A DNA stretch of 64,000 bases. Origin: Gaeumannomyces sp. JS-464 (taxonomy: Eukaryota; Ascomycota; Sordariomycetes; Magnaporthales; Magnaporthaceae). The DNA is taken from the NCBI GenBank assembly GCA_002197995.1, contig NGZR01000001.1, positions 1,736,001 to 1,800,000 of the forward strand, in the 5' to 3' direction. The notes under the pieces were generated by a model. The model was not told the DNA's origin and did not search any database. It saw only the letters and a program-made list of their open reading frames with translations. Below are positions 54,148-64,000 of this stretch, piece by piece. Position 1 is the first letter of the stretch, and each line of letters opens with the position of its first letter. Position numbers and translations under genes: made by a program.

Positions 54148-57100
54148 ATGCCAGCAGCCAACCGGATACAACAAACGCATGGCAATAGGGCCCGGCGCCC
54201 GGGGCTTCGCCCCGAACGCCGTGCTTTAACCGCCGCCCAAGCGAACGTTCGACGTAGCTGGGAGGCGGGGGCTACTTTACTCCAACTATTTTGGAGCCAA
54301 AATATCGACGTGGTGCTAATGCAGGAGCCCCTAGCGCGTGGAAAGGGAAGCTTATGCTTTGCACCCACCCGTCGTACGAGCTATTTACTCCGGTAAATAG
54401 CTGGCACGACCACCAAACCAGGCCTCGGGTAATAACTTACGTACGGAAGGACCCGGGGCTTCGGCCCGTAGCGGACCGGCCGGCAGGCAACACCCGGGAC
54501 ATCCTTTGGCTTACCGTCGCCAGGTGCACCTTCGTTAACGTATATAGGCCTCCAGGGGACCCTTCGGAACCCTCGTTACCTTTTACTACGTTGGCGCCCA
54601 ACGGCAAAATGCATTATAGCTGGAGACTTTAACGCAGGGTCCCCGGCGTGGGATCCGGTTAAGGTAATAGGAATAGGGGCCAGGATATAGCCCAATGGGC
54701 TAATACCTATAACCTCCTCCTACTTACCGACCCAGGCCAACCTACGCACAACGACGGGGGCGTTTTGGATTTTACCTTTTCCAACGCCCTTTAGCAACAG
54801 CGGAAATCGACCCTTCGCTAGCAACCGATTCGGACCACCGCTCGATACGGATCGAAATTCCTAACCGCAATAACTTCGTTCCGGACTGCCGGCGTATTAC
54901 GCTACCAGACGATAAACTACCGTTTTTCGCAAACGCGGTAGCAACGGGGGCCGGCAACTTGCCACCACTTACAAACCCAGGCACTGCGGAACACCTTAAA
55001 GCGGCCGAAGCATTAACAAACTTATTAAAAAATGCGTTAATGGCTTTCGGCCGGGGGCTAAAGCCAAAAGAAAAGGCCAACCCTGTGGAACGAAAAGTGC
55101 GCCAACGCCCAACGGGACTTGCAAAAGCTATGGGAAACGGCGGGCCTTTTACGGCCGAAGCCCGTGCTTTAAAAGCAACGGTTCGGACGGCTAAAAAAGC
55201 ATTGGGCCAGCGTGCTAGGAAATGGATTCCCCGAAAGCGCTATACCGTGCTGTAAAGTGGCATAAACTTACACCCGCTATACGGCTTCCCCCGTTAAATA
55301 TTAACGGGGAGGTTATAATAGCCCCAGGATAAAGCGGAAGCATTAGGCCGCAAATCCTCCGTAGGTTTACGGCGGAGGACGACTTACAGGAGGACCCGTT
55401 ACAGCAAAGGGCTACCCAAGGGACCGCACAACTCCCGTGGGACCCCCACGTCCCTTTAAAAATGCCGGAAGTGCACCGTTGGCACGGCAAACACGGCCCC
55501 GGGCGTCGATTCCCTAACGGTTAAGCTACTTACAGCGGCGTGGCCGGCAATAGGGGAATACGTTAGGGCCTTTTTCGAGGCTTGCCTTAGGGCCGGGCAC
55601 CACCCAGCCCCTTTCCGCACAGCGGAAGTGGTTATGCTAAAAAGCCGAATAAAACGGATTTAACGGACCCAAAATCCTACCGCCCGATAGCTTTACTCCC
55701 GTGCTTAGGGAAAGGGCTGGAGCGGCTGGTGGCTTCGCGGATGGCATCCCTCGCATTACAACACGGGCTTATAGCCCCGCAACACGCCGGGGCTACCCCG
55801 AAAAAGGCCGCCATCGATTTAACGGCATGCGTGGCCCACGAGGTGGAACGGGCCTTCCAAAAGCATAAAACGGCCGCCTCGTTACCATGGATGTATAAGG
55901 GGCTTTCGACGCCGTACTTCGCCGGAGGCTCCTTTAAAGGCTTTTAAACCAAGGCTGGGATTTAACGTTAGTACGATGGGTATTATCTTTTGCAGGAAAC
56001 AGGGTGGTTAAAGTGCGTTTAGGACGCCACGGCACCCCCTTTTTCCCCGGACTGCGGGCTACCCCAAGGGTTACCGGCGTTACCGGTCCTATTTATGCTT
56101 TATATGGCCGAAATCCTACCCAAAGCAAAAGCGATTAGGTACGGATACGCGGACGATATAGGCATTTGCGTAACGGGTAGCACTCCGGAGGAGTGCTCCC
56201 GTAAAGCAGGGGCTACGGTTACGGAAATCCTACGTTGGGGCAGGGCTAATAAGGTTGCTTTCGACCCGGGGAAGTGCGAGCTTATGCATTTTTCCAAACG
56301 GAGAAATCCCACAACCCAGCGGTTACGGCGGAGGGCCTTACCATACAACAAGCTACAAGCTTTACGGTGGTTAGGGGTCCTTTTCGACCAAAGGCTTAAT
56401 TTTAAAGCCCACGTGGAAAACAGGGCTGCAAAAGCCCAAAGCGTTGCCAACCACTCCGAAGGCTTACGAATTCGATAGGGGGGATACCGGCACATTCGGT
56501 TTACAAAGCCGTTACAACGGTTATAATCCCTACGGCTTTATACGGGGCCGAGGTATGGTATAGGGGTAAAACTAAACCACACCCGTACAAGCCGGCACAG
56601 CAAATTATCCGCCAAGGCCATTTAATCGATCGGGTCGATAAAGCTTAACCGCGTCCTTAAGGCAGTGGTCCCAGCTTGGAAAACCACACCGATAAACGCA
56701 TTGCATTACGAATCCGGCATCCCAGGCCCAGGCGCTTTTGGAACAAGCCCGCCTCCGTTTTGCGGCCCGTATAAATACGGTTCCGGAAGAACACCCCCTG
56801 GCCGCAGCGGCCAAGCCGGCCTTAACGCCCGAGGGCCTAGGGCAGGCTTACCCGGCAGCTTGCAACCTTTTGCAAAGGACGGCCGGACTTTTTCCGGCTT
56901 GCACCCGCCCGGCCTACCTCCCTTATAAATATACGGGGCTTACGGTGGCCATACAAGAAAAGCAAGCAGCCGCTAAAGCATTTACGGCGTGGCTTTGCAC
57001 CCTCCCCCACCGACGTTATAATATATAGCGACGGGTCCAAAGCAAAAACGGAGCAGTTGGATACGGCTGGGTAATATACCAAGCCGGCCAACGCAAACTT

Positions 57101-57900
57101 TCCGGGCACGGCCGGCTGGCGCATCCCGCGGAAGTATTCGACGGCGAGGCGGAAGGGCCCGGATGGCCTCCGTAAAGCCGTTTGGAGCTTCCGCAATTGC
57201 ACTTTCCACTTGTGCCTCGATAACACCTCGGCGGCCAACGGCTGTTTAAGCACGGCCCCTGATAGTTCACAAGGCCTTTAAAAAATCCATTGCCTTATGG
57301 ATAAACACCAGGTATACGTACGCTGGTCCCCGGGCCATATGGGAATCCCCGGAAACGAAAAGGCAAACGCCGAAGCAAAGTTGGGATCGGCCCTGCCAAT
57401 ACCCAACATTTTAAACCAACGGTGGCCGGAGTAAAGGCTTTAGCCCGGAAAACGGCCCGGGACGCCCGGAACGCATGGTTTAAACAACTTTCCGGATCGG
57501 TATAAGGCTATAGGCTCCCGCCGGCACCATAACATACGCCCGAAGCGTTGCAGCTGCACCGGAGGGTACTGCAACGGCTAATAGCCGCACGCACCGGTTA
57601 CGGGGATTTCGACTGGTACCACCGAAAGTTCCAGCACGAAACGATAACCCGTGCCGCTGCGGAAGAAACAAATCCCCTTCCCACCCTGTATTTTGCAGGT
57701 TGGCTAAAACGGCAGAAAATAAATGGCTATAGCGGACCCCTCCCCGGCTTCCGACAGGCCCGGATATTGGAAACGGCTACTTTAAAAGCCTTTCCTTTTT
57801 GCTTCGTTCGCCGAAGCTACCAATTATTACACTATCGCTGGACGATAACAACAAGGCCTAAAAAGCCCGCATACATCCTTTTCCTTGTTTTCCTACACCT
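54148..57900 (+). pseudogene. LINE copy 2 ORF2 (endonuclease, reverse transcriptase, RNase H), frameshifted
   Basis: Endonuclease: AAQANVRRSWEAGATLLQLF, then DVVLMQEP with catalytic Glu intact (54,325-54,327), RPRVITYVRKDPGLRPVA, TRDILWLTVARCTFVNVYRP, AGDFNAGSPAWDP, SDHRSI (54,832). Reverse transcriptase: LYMAEILPKAKAIRYGYADD with YADD at 56,146-56,157, then ILRWGRANKVAFDPGKCELM and LRWLGVLFDQRLNFKAHVEN. RNase H: IYSDGS (about 57,022), LCLDNTSA with Asp at 57,219-57,221, YVRWSPGHMGIPGNEKANAE (57,313). A C-terminal PCRCGRNKSPSHPV-like Cys/His cluster lies near 57,650-57,690 in another frame. Catalytic residues are present but many one-base indels break the frame. Confidence 0.85.
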
Positions 57901-58293
57901 TTTACCTTTTTCCTTTGTACACCAGGATAACAGTAGGCTCGTTGGTCCCCCGCACTCCGGCCGGGCTGGGGGTCCCGAACCTTCCAGCCTAAAACCCGGC
58001 CCACCCCTTTACCGGCATACTCGCCGGCCGAACGCACTACTACCACCCGCAGCGCTTTACAACGCCCTGGCGTATATATATACGCCTACCGCCGATTGCC
58101 CGCTCACTAACAAGGAGCGCTGGAACGCGGCCCGACTTCGTGTGCCTTCGGGTTTAATTCTGCTAGCCGCCGGATAGCAACATGTAGCCTAATGTTTAGC
58201 TTAGGTAGCGCTAGCACGTCATATGCCCCTTGGGAGGCAGGGACTGGTAGATCCCGACTTACTAACGTTAAATATACTTACTCACTCACTCAC

Positions 58294-58306
58294 TCCCGGG
58301 CTTAGC
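58294..58306 (+). repeat. Right target-site duplication of LINE copy 2 (TCCCGGGCTTAGC)
   Basis: The second perfect copy of the 13-base duplication, directly after the TCAC tail. Confidence 0.92.
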
Positions 58307-58614
58307 GGTTTCCTCCACTGCTGGCTAATTGCGCTTGCAGCGCCGCAATTATATCTCTTAATTTTTAAGCCTTTGCAGCAAAAATGCCGGCTGCGGCGGT
58401 TTCCTGCCTGTTATTATCCATCTTTTGCTTTGGGCCGGGTTTTAACTTAACGGTGGACGGGACGTTGTCGGATTTTTCGGAGTTACTATGGACGGCCGAT
58501 AAGCTGCTATTACCGGCCACGGTAATTGATTTTGCGTAAGGCTTTATTTAGGCCTCGGGGTTTTAAAGCGCTGCTATTTAGGCCGCGGTTTTTAAATAAA
58601 GTCGAGCTAACTAG
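58294..58614 (-). mobile_element. Ty3 element C, N-terminal gag part displaced by LINE copy 2
   Basis: Minus-strand translation gives VPSTVKLKPGPKQKMDNNRQ, then AAAGIFAAKA and LRDIIAALQAQLASSGGNR. After the LINE this continues at 52,120 as AREATPADSVFGGTQFVPIG. The two parts join across the 13-base duplication in one frame. The right end is cut by LINE copy 3 at 58,615. Confidence 0.8.
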
Positions 58615-60220
58615 CGAGTAAGTGAGTAAGTAAGTAAGTAAGTATATTTAACGTTAGTAAATCGGGATTTACCAGTCCCTGCTTCCCAAAGGGCATATAA
58701 CGTGCTAGCGCTACCTAAGCTAAACATTAGGCTACATGTTGCTATCCGGCGGCTAGCAGAATTAAACCCGAAGGCATACGAAGGTCGGGCCGCGTTCCGG
58801 CGCTCTTTGTTAGTGAGCGGGCAATCGGCGGTAGGGCGTATATATATACGCCAGGGCGTTGTAAAGCGCTGCGGGTAGTAGTAGTACGTTCGGCCGGCGA
58901 GTATGCCGATAAAGGGGTGGGGCCGGGTTTTAAGCTGGAAGGTTTTCGGAACCTCCAAAGCCCGGCCGGAGGTGCGGGGAACCAACGAGCTTATTGTTAA
59001 TCCTGGTGGTACAAAGGAAAAGGTAAAAGGTGTAGGAGAACAAGGAAAAGGATATATGCGGGCTTTTTAGGCTTTGTTATTATCGTCCAGCGATAGTGTA
59101 ATAATTGGTAGCTTCGGCGAACGAAGCAAAAAGGAAAGGCTTTTAAAGTAGCCGTTTTTAATATCCGGGCTTATCGGAAGCCGGGAGGGGTCCGTTATAA
59201 GCCATTTATTTTTTACCGTTTTAGCCAACCTGCAAAATACAAGGTGGGAAGGGGATTTGTTTTTTCCGCAGCGGCACGGGTTATCGTTTTCGTGCTGGAA
59301 CTTTCGGTAGTACCAATCGAAATCCCCGTAACCGGTGCGTGCGGCTATTAGCCGTTGCAGTACTTTCCGGTGCAGCTGTAGCGCTTCGGGCGTATGTTAT
59401 GGTGCCGTTAAAAGGCCTATAGCCTTATACCGATCCGGAAAGTTGTTTTTAAACCATGCGTTCCGGGCGTCCCGGGCCGTTTTCCGGGCCAAAGCTTTTA
59501 CTCCGGCCACCGTTAGTTTAAAATGTTAAAGTATTGGCAGGGCCGATCCTAACTTTGCTTCGGCGTTTGCCTTTTCGTTTCCGCGGATTCCCGTATAGCT
59601 CGGGGACCAGCGTACGTATACCTGGTGTTTATCCATAAGGCAATGGATTTTTTTAAAAGCCCTTTGTAAACTATTAAAAGCTATGCTTAAACAGCCGTGG
59701 CCGCCGAGGTGTTATCGAGGCACAAGGAAAGTGCAATTGCGAAAGCTTTAAACGGCTTTACGGAGGCCTATCCGGGCCCCTTCCGCTTCGCCGTCGAATA
59801 CTTCCGCGGGATGCGCCAGCCGGCCGTGCCCGGAAAGTTTGCGTTAGCCGGTTTGGTATATTACCCAGCCGTATCCAACTGCCCCGTTTTTTGCTTTAAA
59901 CTCGTCGTTATATATTATAACGTCGGTGGGTGGGAGGGTGCAAAGCCACGCCGTAAATGCTTTAGCGGCTGCTTGCTTTTCTTATATGGCCACCGTAAAC
60001 CCCGTATATTTATAAGGGAAGTAGGCCGGGCGGGTGCAAGCCGAAAAAAGTCCGGCCGTCCTTTGCAAAAAGGTTGCAAGCTTGCCGGGTAAACCTGCCC
60101 TAGGCCTTTGGGCGTTAAAAGCTGGCTTGGCCGCTACGGCTAAAAGGTAATCTTCCGGAACCGTATTTATACGGGCCGCAAAACGGAAGCGGGCTTATTC
60201 CAAAAGCGCCTAAGCGCTTG
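58615..60220 (-). mobile_element. Tad1-like LINE, copy 3 (inverted, 5'-truncated)
   Basis: On the minus strand it carries the last 1.6 kb of the LINE: the end of reverse transcriptase/connection, RNase H, the Cys/His region and the 3' end with tail (TTAC/TCAC repeats, plus-strand GTAA/GTGA at 58,616-58,645). Similarity to copies 1 and 2 stops at about 60,210-60,220, after the GGCGCTTTTGGAA block. It is tail-to-tail with copy 2, only 321 bases apart, so 58,080-58,293 and 58,615-58,830 form an inverted repeat. RIP is moderate. No target duplication was found. Confidence 0.88.
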
Positions 60221-60445
60221 TTATGGTTCCGTGCTAAAAGCACGGGTAAAAGGCTTAAAGGTTACCTTTAAACCGTTTTTATGCATATATAATTAAAGAT
60301 AACTTCCGGGATTAAGTTAGCTTTTTTTCTTCTTATTTCTTTTCATTTTGCAAAATAATATCACTTTAGCTTTTACTAGCCACTACCCATTAGCCCAGCC
60401 TATTACATTTTTGCAAAATCTTTTCCCGAACGCGGGATTATAACC

Positions 60446-61010
60446 ATGCCTATCCCAATCCCACCATCGCCGGGAAACGCCGCAACCCCGGCTTCGACAC
60501 TTCCCGACCAGCTAAATTTAGCAGCCACCATCGCGGAGCTACAAACACGTTTGGCCGCGTCCGAAAAAAAGCTGGCCAAGTTTTAAGCCGACGTTAACGC
60601 GGTATTCGTCGAGTAACGCAATAAATAAAACCGCATTATCAAAGCATAAAACGCCCAGTTTAAACTCGCAAGCGCTTTAATTACGTTTTTTAAACGAAAA
60701 CTACTTAAAAACCCCCTACTATACGACGGCGACGGATAAGGCTTTAACGCGTGGCGGAACGCACTCGAATATAAAATAACCCGAAACGTGGAATTTATTA
60801 GTAACGTACGCGATTACTACGAATACATTTGGGCCTCCTTTACCCCGGCTACCCAGGAAGTGGTACGCTTGTATTACGAAACCGAAAGCCCCTATAGCAC
60901 TTATAACCTATTGCAATTTTTTAACCACCTCGCTATTATTTTTAACAATTTATATAAAAAAGCCGAAGCTTTATTAAAACTAAAAATGGTTAAAATGGAG
61001 CCAGGCTAAA
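60446..61010 (+). pseudogene. Gag of Ty3 element D, N-terminal part
   Basis: The ATG at 60,446 opens a frame with MPIPIPPSPGNAATPASTLP and LAATIAELQTRLAASEKKLA (coiled-coil-like), then the capsid pattern FNAWRNALEYKITRNVEFIS, IWASFTPATQEVVRLYYETE and FNHLAIIFNNLYKK. Five TAA codons interrupt the first 110 codons at expected Gln positions. The frame is otherwise continuous to TAA at 61,007-61,009. Confidence 0.75.
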
Positions 61011-62469
61011 CGTTCGCCGCTTTTATTACGAAGTTCGAAACATTATTAGCCGCGGCCGAGGGCATTGTATAGGCAAACGAAATTAAAATTAATTACCTTC
61101 GTTTGCGCATTTTAAACAGGATCCGATTAGTCGCAATTTCGAGCGAAAAATAACAATTTTATATAGCGGAATGGTTAACACGTACAAACGCATCGCTTAA
61201 GCTTTAAAAGCAATCGATATAAATAATAAGCTAAATAAAAAACGCTAACTTTTTATACCGCACTTTATATTACGAACAAATCGGGGGATTTACTTATAAC
61301 GGGCGTAAACGCAGCAAACATTAGTTTGGGGAAAAGCGGAAGCCAAGGGGCACGTAAACCTAAAGCACTTTGGGTTTCCCAAAAAGTGTTCCGCTAACGG
61401 CGTAAAACCGGGGCGTGTTTAAATTGTAGCAATTAGGAATACGAAAAACGGGCGTATCGTTACCGAAGCGCGATTCGCCCCAAGCCCATTACGGTATTAA
61501 AAGCAGCGACGGCGGTACTAATACGGAAAACAAGTAGCTTTTAACACGAGCTTTAATTAAAAAAAGGCGTCGTAATAACGAAATAAATTAATAACCGGGA
61601 AGTTACATATTAAAAAGTGGAAAAACGAATTAAAAAAAATTAAACGCAATATAAATAGCCCCCTATTTTTAATACTAACATTGCTCGATTCCGCCAAATT
61701 CGTAAACGTATAAGTGGATTCCGGTTGCGAATGTTATGCGGCGATAAGCGAAAACTTCGCGGTAAAAATCGGGGTTAAACGTTTATAGCTCCAAATATCG
61801 CGCCGGTTCGGCATAATCCTAAAACGCACACTATTAGCAATTAACCAAATTGCTAAATGCGAAATGGATTTAAACGGGTGGGTATTTTTTGCTTTATTTT
61901 ATATTATTTCGGGAATGCTTAAAAATGTTATTTTGGAATTACTATAAATAAAACATAACCGCGTAAAATTAAACGCGGCGGGTAGCTTTTTCCGAATAAA
62001 GGTAATACGAAGCATAATGGTTTAAAAATTACATGCCCGATTAAAAAGCGGTAAATAACCAGCATTAGTAATTGGCAATATTTTCGCGGCAGTATGCCGA
62101 AAATAGCGTTAAAACCTAACCCAAAGCTACGAATTTACCGCTACGTTATTAAGGGAAATAACACGAATTTTATAAACGATAGCAATAATTACAAAATAGG
62201 AACCAGCTACGTTTAAATTACTTCCGAAATTGCGGGATTTCGCGGATTTTTTCGATAAAAGCAAAGCATCGGTTTTATTTCCACACCGAAGAAATTTAAA
62301 CCACTATATTCGGTTAAAAACAAATAATAACGGAAATAAACCGGAGTTATTTTAAGGCCGACTTTATAGCATACCTCGAAATTAACTTTTGGAATTACGC
62401 CGATAAATTACAAATTTAATAAATAAAAGGTAAATCCGAGCTAATTCCTTACCGGCGGTAACGCTAATA

Positions 62470-62900
62470 CTAATAGTAAAAAAACCGATAGGTAATTAAC
62501 GCTTATACGTGGATTATAAAACACTTAACGCGATTACGTTGCAAAATCGGTACCCACTCCCATTAGTAAAAAAAACGCTCCGTTTTTTAGCTAAAACGAA
62601 ATGGTTTACTAAAGTTAACGTTCGAACCGCATTTTACAAAATACGAATGGTAAAAAGGGACGAATACTTAATAGCTTTTCGTATACGGTTCGGCTTGTTT
62701 AAATAGCTAATGTACCTATTCGGGTTAATAAGCGCTCCGGTTACCTTTTAACGCTATATTAACGGCGTATTAAAAGATATCCTAAACGATTACATATCGG
62801 CATATTTAAACGACGTGTTAATTTTTTCCTCGAAGTCGCGTAAAAACCATATAAATAAAATCCGGGAAATTTTTTAAAGGTTGCGTAAAACTAGGTTAAA
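62470..62900 (+). pseudogene. Reverse transcriptase of Ty3 element D
   Basis: The frame carries LYVDYKTLNAITLQNRYPLP, KKTLRFLAKTKWFTKVNVRT, AFYKIRMVKRDEYLIAFRIR, and ISAYLNDVLIFSSKSRKNHI. The first Asp of the catalytic YxDD is Asn (AAC at 62,809-62,811), explained by a G-to-A change, so the enzyme would be dead apart from its stop codons. Confidence 0.8.
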
Positions 62901-64000
62901 TTTAAACTTGGAAAAAAGCGATTTCGCGGTATAAAAAGTTAAATACCTCGGTTTTATTATTAAAACAAATAAAGGAATTCAAACGGACCCGAAAAAGGTC
63001 CGCGCTATCCAAAAGTGAAAAGCGCTCAAAAAATTTAAAGGTTTCCGAGGCTTCCTAAAATTCGCTAACTTTTACCGAAATTTTATCGACAAATACTCCA
63101 ATTTAATTGCACTATTGGTAGCGCTAATAAAAAAGGGAATCCCGTTTAATTGGATTAAATAAATCGATGCGGCATTTGAAAAGCTTAAATTGGCTTTTAT
63201 GCAAGCTTCGGTATTAGCGTAATAAAACCCCGATTTGGATATAAAGGTTAAAGCAAACTGTTTAAACGCGGCATTTGGAAGTTGCTTTTTCCAATTAGGC
63301 AAAAATGGGATTTGGCGCCTAATCGCGTTTCACTTAGCTAAATTAAAAAGCAATTAGCGGAATTATACCATTTACAATAAAAAGTTACTAACCGTAATCG
63401 TTTGTATTAAAATATGGGAATTAAAATTCCGTAACGTGCGAAAGCCATTTTTAATTTAAATAAACCATAAAGCTTTGGAATACTTTTTTAAACCACGGGA
63501 AGTTTCCGAACGATAAATGCGCTAAGCAAAAACCTTATTTAAATTCGATTATAACTTGCAATATAAGCCGGGAAAGCATGCCACCCTCCCGAACGCTTTA
63601 TCGCGAAAAAAGTAGGACGAATTAATAAAACCCCGCAAAACGATAATGCTTTACCTAACCCACTCCGCGACAATTTTAACCCCGATACGGACCTTAGAAA
63701 ATATAGCGTTAAAAGTAACAAACGTTCGTTTTAGGTCCGGTATTTTACCAAAAGGCATATAGTTTTTCCGCGAAATAAACATTGCGGAATTTTGGGAAAA
63801 AGCGCTACGCCGAAATTATAGCTATTTAGCGAAACTTAACGCGGTAATAGCAAACGTACGGAAGTTTCCTCCCGTTACCGATATAAAAGCACAAATTATA
63901 AATTGCTTTATTAATACGCAAAAAGCTTTGCAATATAAAGGACGCTTATAATTACTAACGTAAAAACCATTAATAACTATTGTAATATAAAAAATGCACG

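Larger units (their letters stand above)
52134..58293 (+). mobile_element. Tad1-like LINE, copy 2 (near full length, lightly RIPped, many indels)
   Basis: It is flanked by a perfect 13-base duplication, starts CACCTTTTTCGAATTTACC and ends AAATATACTTACTCACTCAC. Compared with copy 1 it keeps CA dinucleotides and most Gln/Trp codons, but it has frequent single-base losses (for example GGCCTTAACGCC near 56,820 where copy 1 has GGCTTTTAACGCC near 38,460), so ORF2 is spread over all three frames. It contains ORF1 with zinc knuckles and ORF2 with endonuclease, reverse transcriptase and RNase H. It interrupts the gag of Ty3 element C. Confidence 0.93.
26990..64000. other. RIP-mutated, transposon-nested compartment
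   Basis: Reading frames of retroelements are recognisable throughout but are broken mainly by TAA and TAG where relatives have CAA, CAG or TGG. CpG is retained while CpA/TpG are depleted: in 31,981-32,040 I count 7 CG, 1 CA and 5 TA in 60 bases. This pattern is expected of RIP acting on CpA, not of decay of methylated CpG. Exceptions are the LINE copy at 52-58 kb and the island at 28,035-28,690, which retain many CA dinucleotides. Confidence 0.85.
60230..64000 (+). mobile_element. Ty3-type retrotransposon D (runs off the right end), RIPped
   Basis: Plus-strand gag begins at an ATG at 60,446-60,448 (MPIPIPPSPGNAATPASTLP, then AELQTRLAASEKKLAKF and AWRNALEYKITRNVEFISNV). A zinc knuckle remains as CLNCSNQEYEKRAY (about 61,416), where two ligands are Tyr. 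Protease follows (VDSGCECYAAISENFAVK, Asp at 61,717-61,719), then reverse transcriptase (LYVDYKTLNAITLQNRYPLP at 62,503; WFTKVNVRTAFYKIRM; YLND at 62,803-62,814, where YLDD is expected) and RNase H to about 63,600 (YKPGKHATLPNALSRK). Integrase and 3' LTR are outside the window. Gag and pol are in different frames. The 5' LTR should lie between 60,230 and 60,420 but was not delimited. Confidence 0.8.

Noticed and set aside
1..64000. tRNA or rRNA genes
   Set aside because: I scanned for T-arm-like GGTTCRANTCC with an acceptor-stem partner and saw none on either strand that I could fold; the T-arm-like piece near 60,430 has no cloverleaf around it.

Overview
The window looks like nuclear DNA of a filamentous ascomycete (Pezizomycotina, most likely Sordariomycetes). 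Evidence: short introns with CTAAC branch points, fungal-only families (HET, DUF3632-like, the N-terminal domain of STAND proteins, fungal HNH proteins, DUF3435), a Tad1-type LINE, Ty3 chromovirus-like elements, and pervasive CpA-to-TpA decay of repeats with CpG kept, which is the mark of repeat-induced point mutation (RIP). All family assignments are from recalled motifs; no search was run. I cannot name the species.

The window has two compartments. Positions 1 to about 26,600 form a GC-balanced gene island. From left to right it holds a small secreted cysteine-rich protein (2,896+), a STAND/PigL-type N-terminal domain gene (minus, 4,273-5,626), an aminoglycoside-phosphotransferase-like fragment (minus, about 5,888-6,270), a decayed gene of a fungal family I recall as DUF7924 (7,442-8,865), an N-terminally truncated mevalonate kinase copy (9,768-10,876), a secreted Ser/Thr-rich protein (minus, 12,092-13,500), a Tc1/mariner element (13,902-16,474) split by a LINE-tailed insertion, a DUF3632-like gene (17,929-19,007), a Ty3 gag/protease remnant (about 19,190-20,870), an HNH-nuclease gene (21,782-23,300) and a HET-domain gene (23,642-25,772). 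Nearly every recognisable gene here is interrupted by one or more single-base frameshifts or by a nonsense codon, so either the island is a pseudogene graveyard or the assembly has homopolymer errors.

From about 26,990 to the end lies an AT-rich, RIP-mutated nest of transposons. A DUF3435 (fungal tyrosine-recombinase-like, the Starship 'captain' family) relic at about 27,000-28,930 is broken by a non-RIPped island and then by the LTR of a minus-strand Ty3 element (28,931-33,459). That element carries a 212-bp 5'-truncated LINE with a perfect 14-bp target duplication. Next come a near full-length, heavily RIPped Tad1-like LINE (33,728-39,930), a plus-strand Ty3 element with an internal hexapeptide minisatellite (about 39,940-45,480), an unclassified stretch, and a minus-strand Ty3 element (about 47,600-58,614). 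The gag of this last element is split by a second near full-length LINE (52,134-58,293) with a perfect 13-bp target duplication. A third, inverted 5'-truncated LINE (58,615-60,220) and a plus-strand Ty3 element running off the right edge complete the window.

The most informative signals are the datable nesting (three target-site duplications), two LINE copies decaying in complementary ways (one by RIP transitions, one by indels), the DUF3435 relic next to HET/STAND/HNH genes, and a LINE-tailed insertion whose 5' part matches no other LINE copy here.
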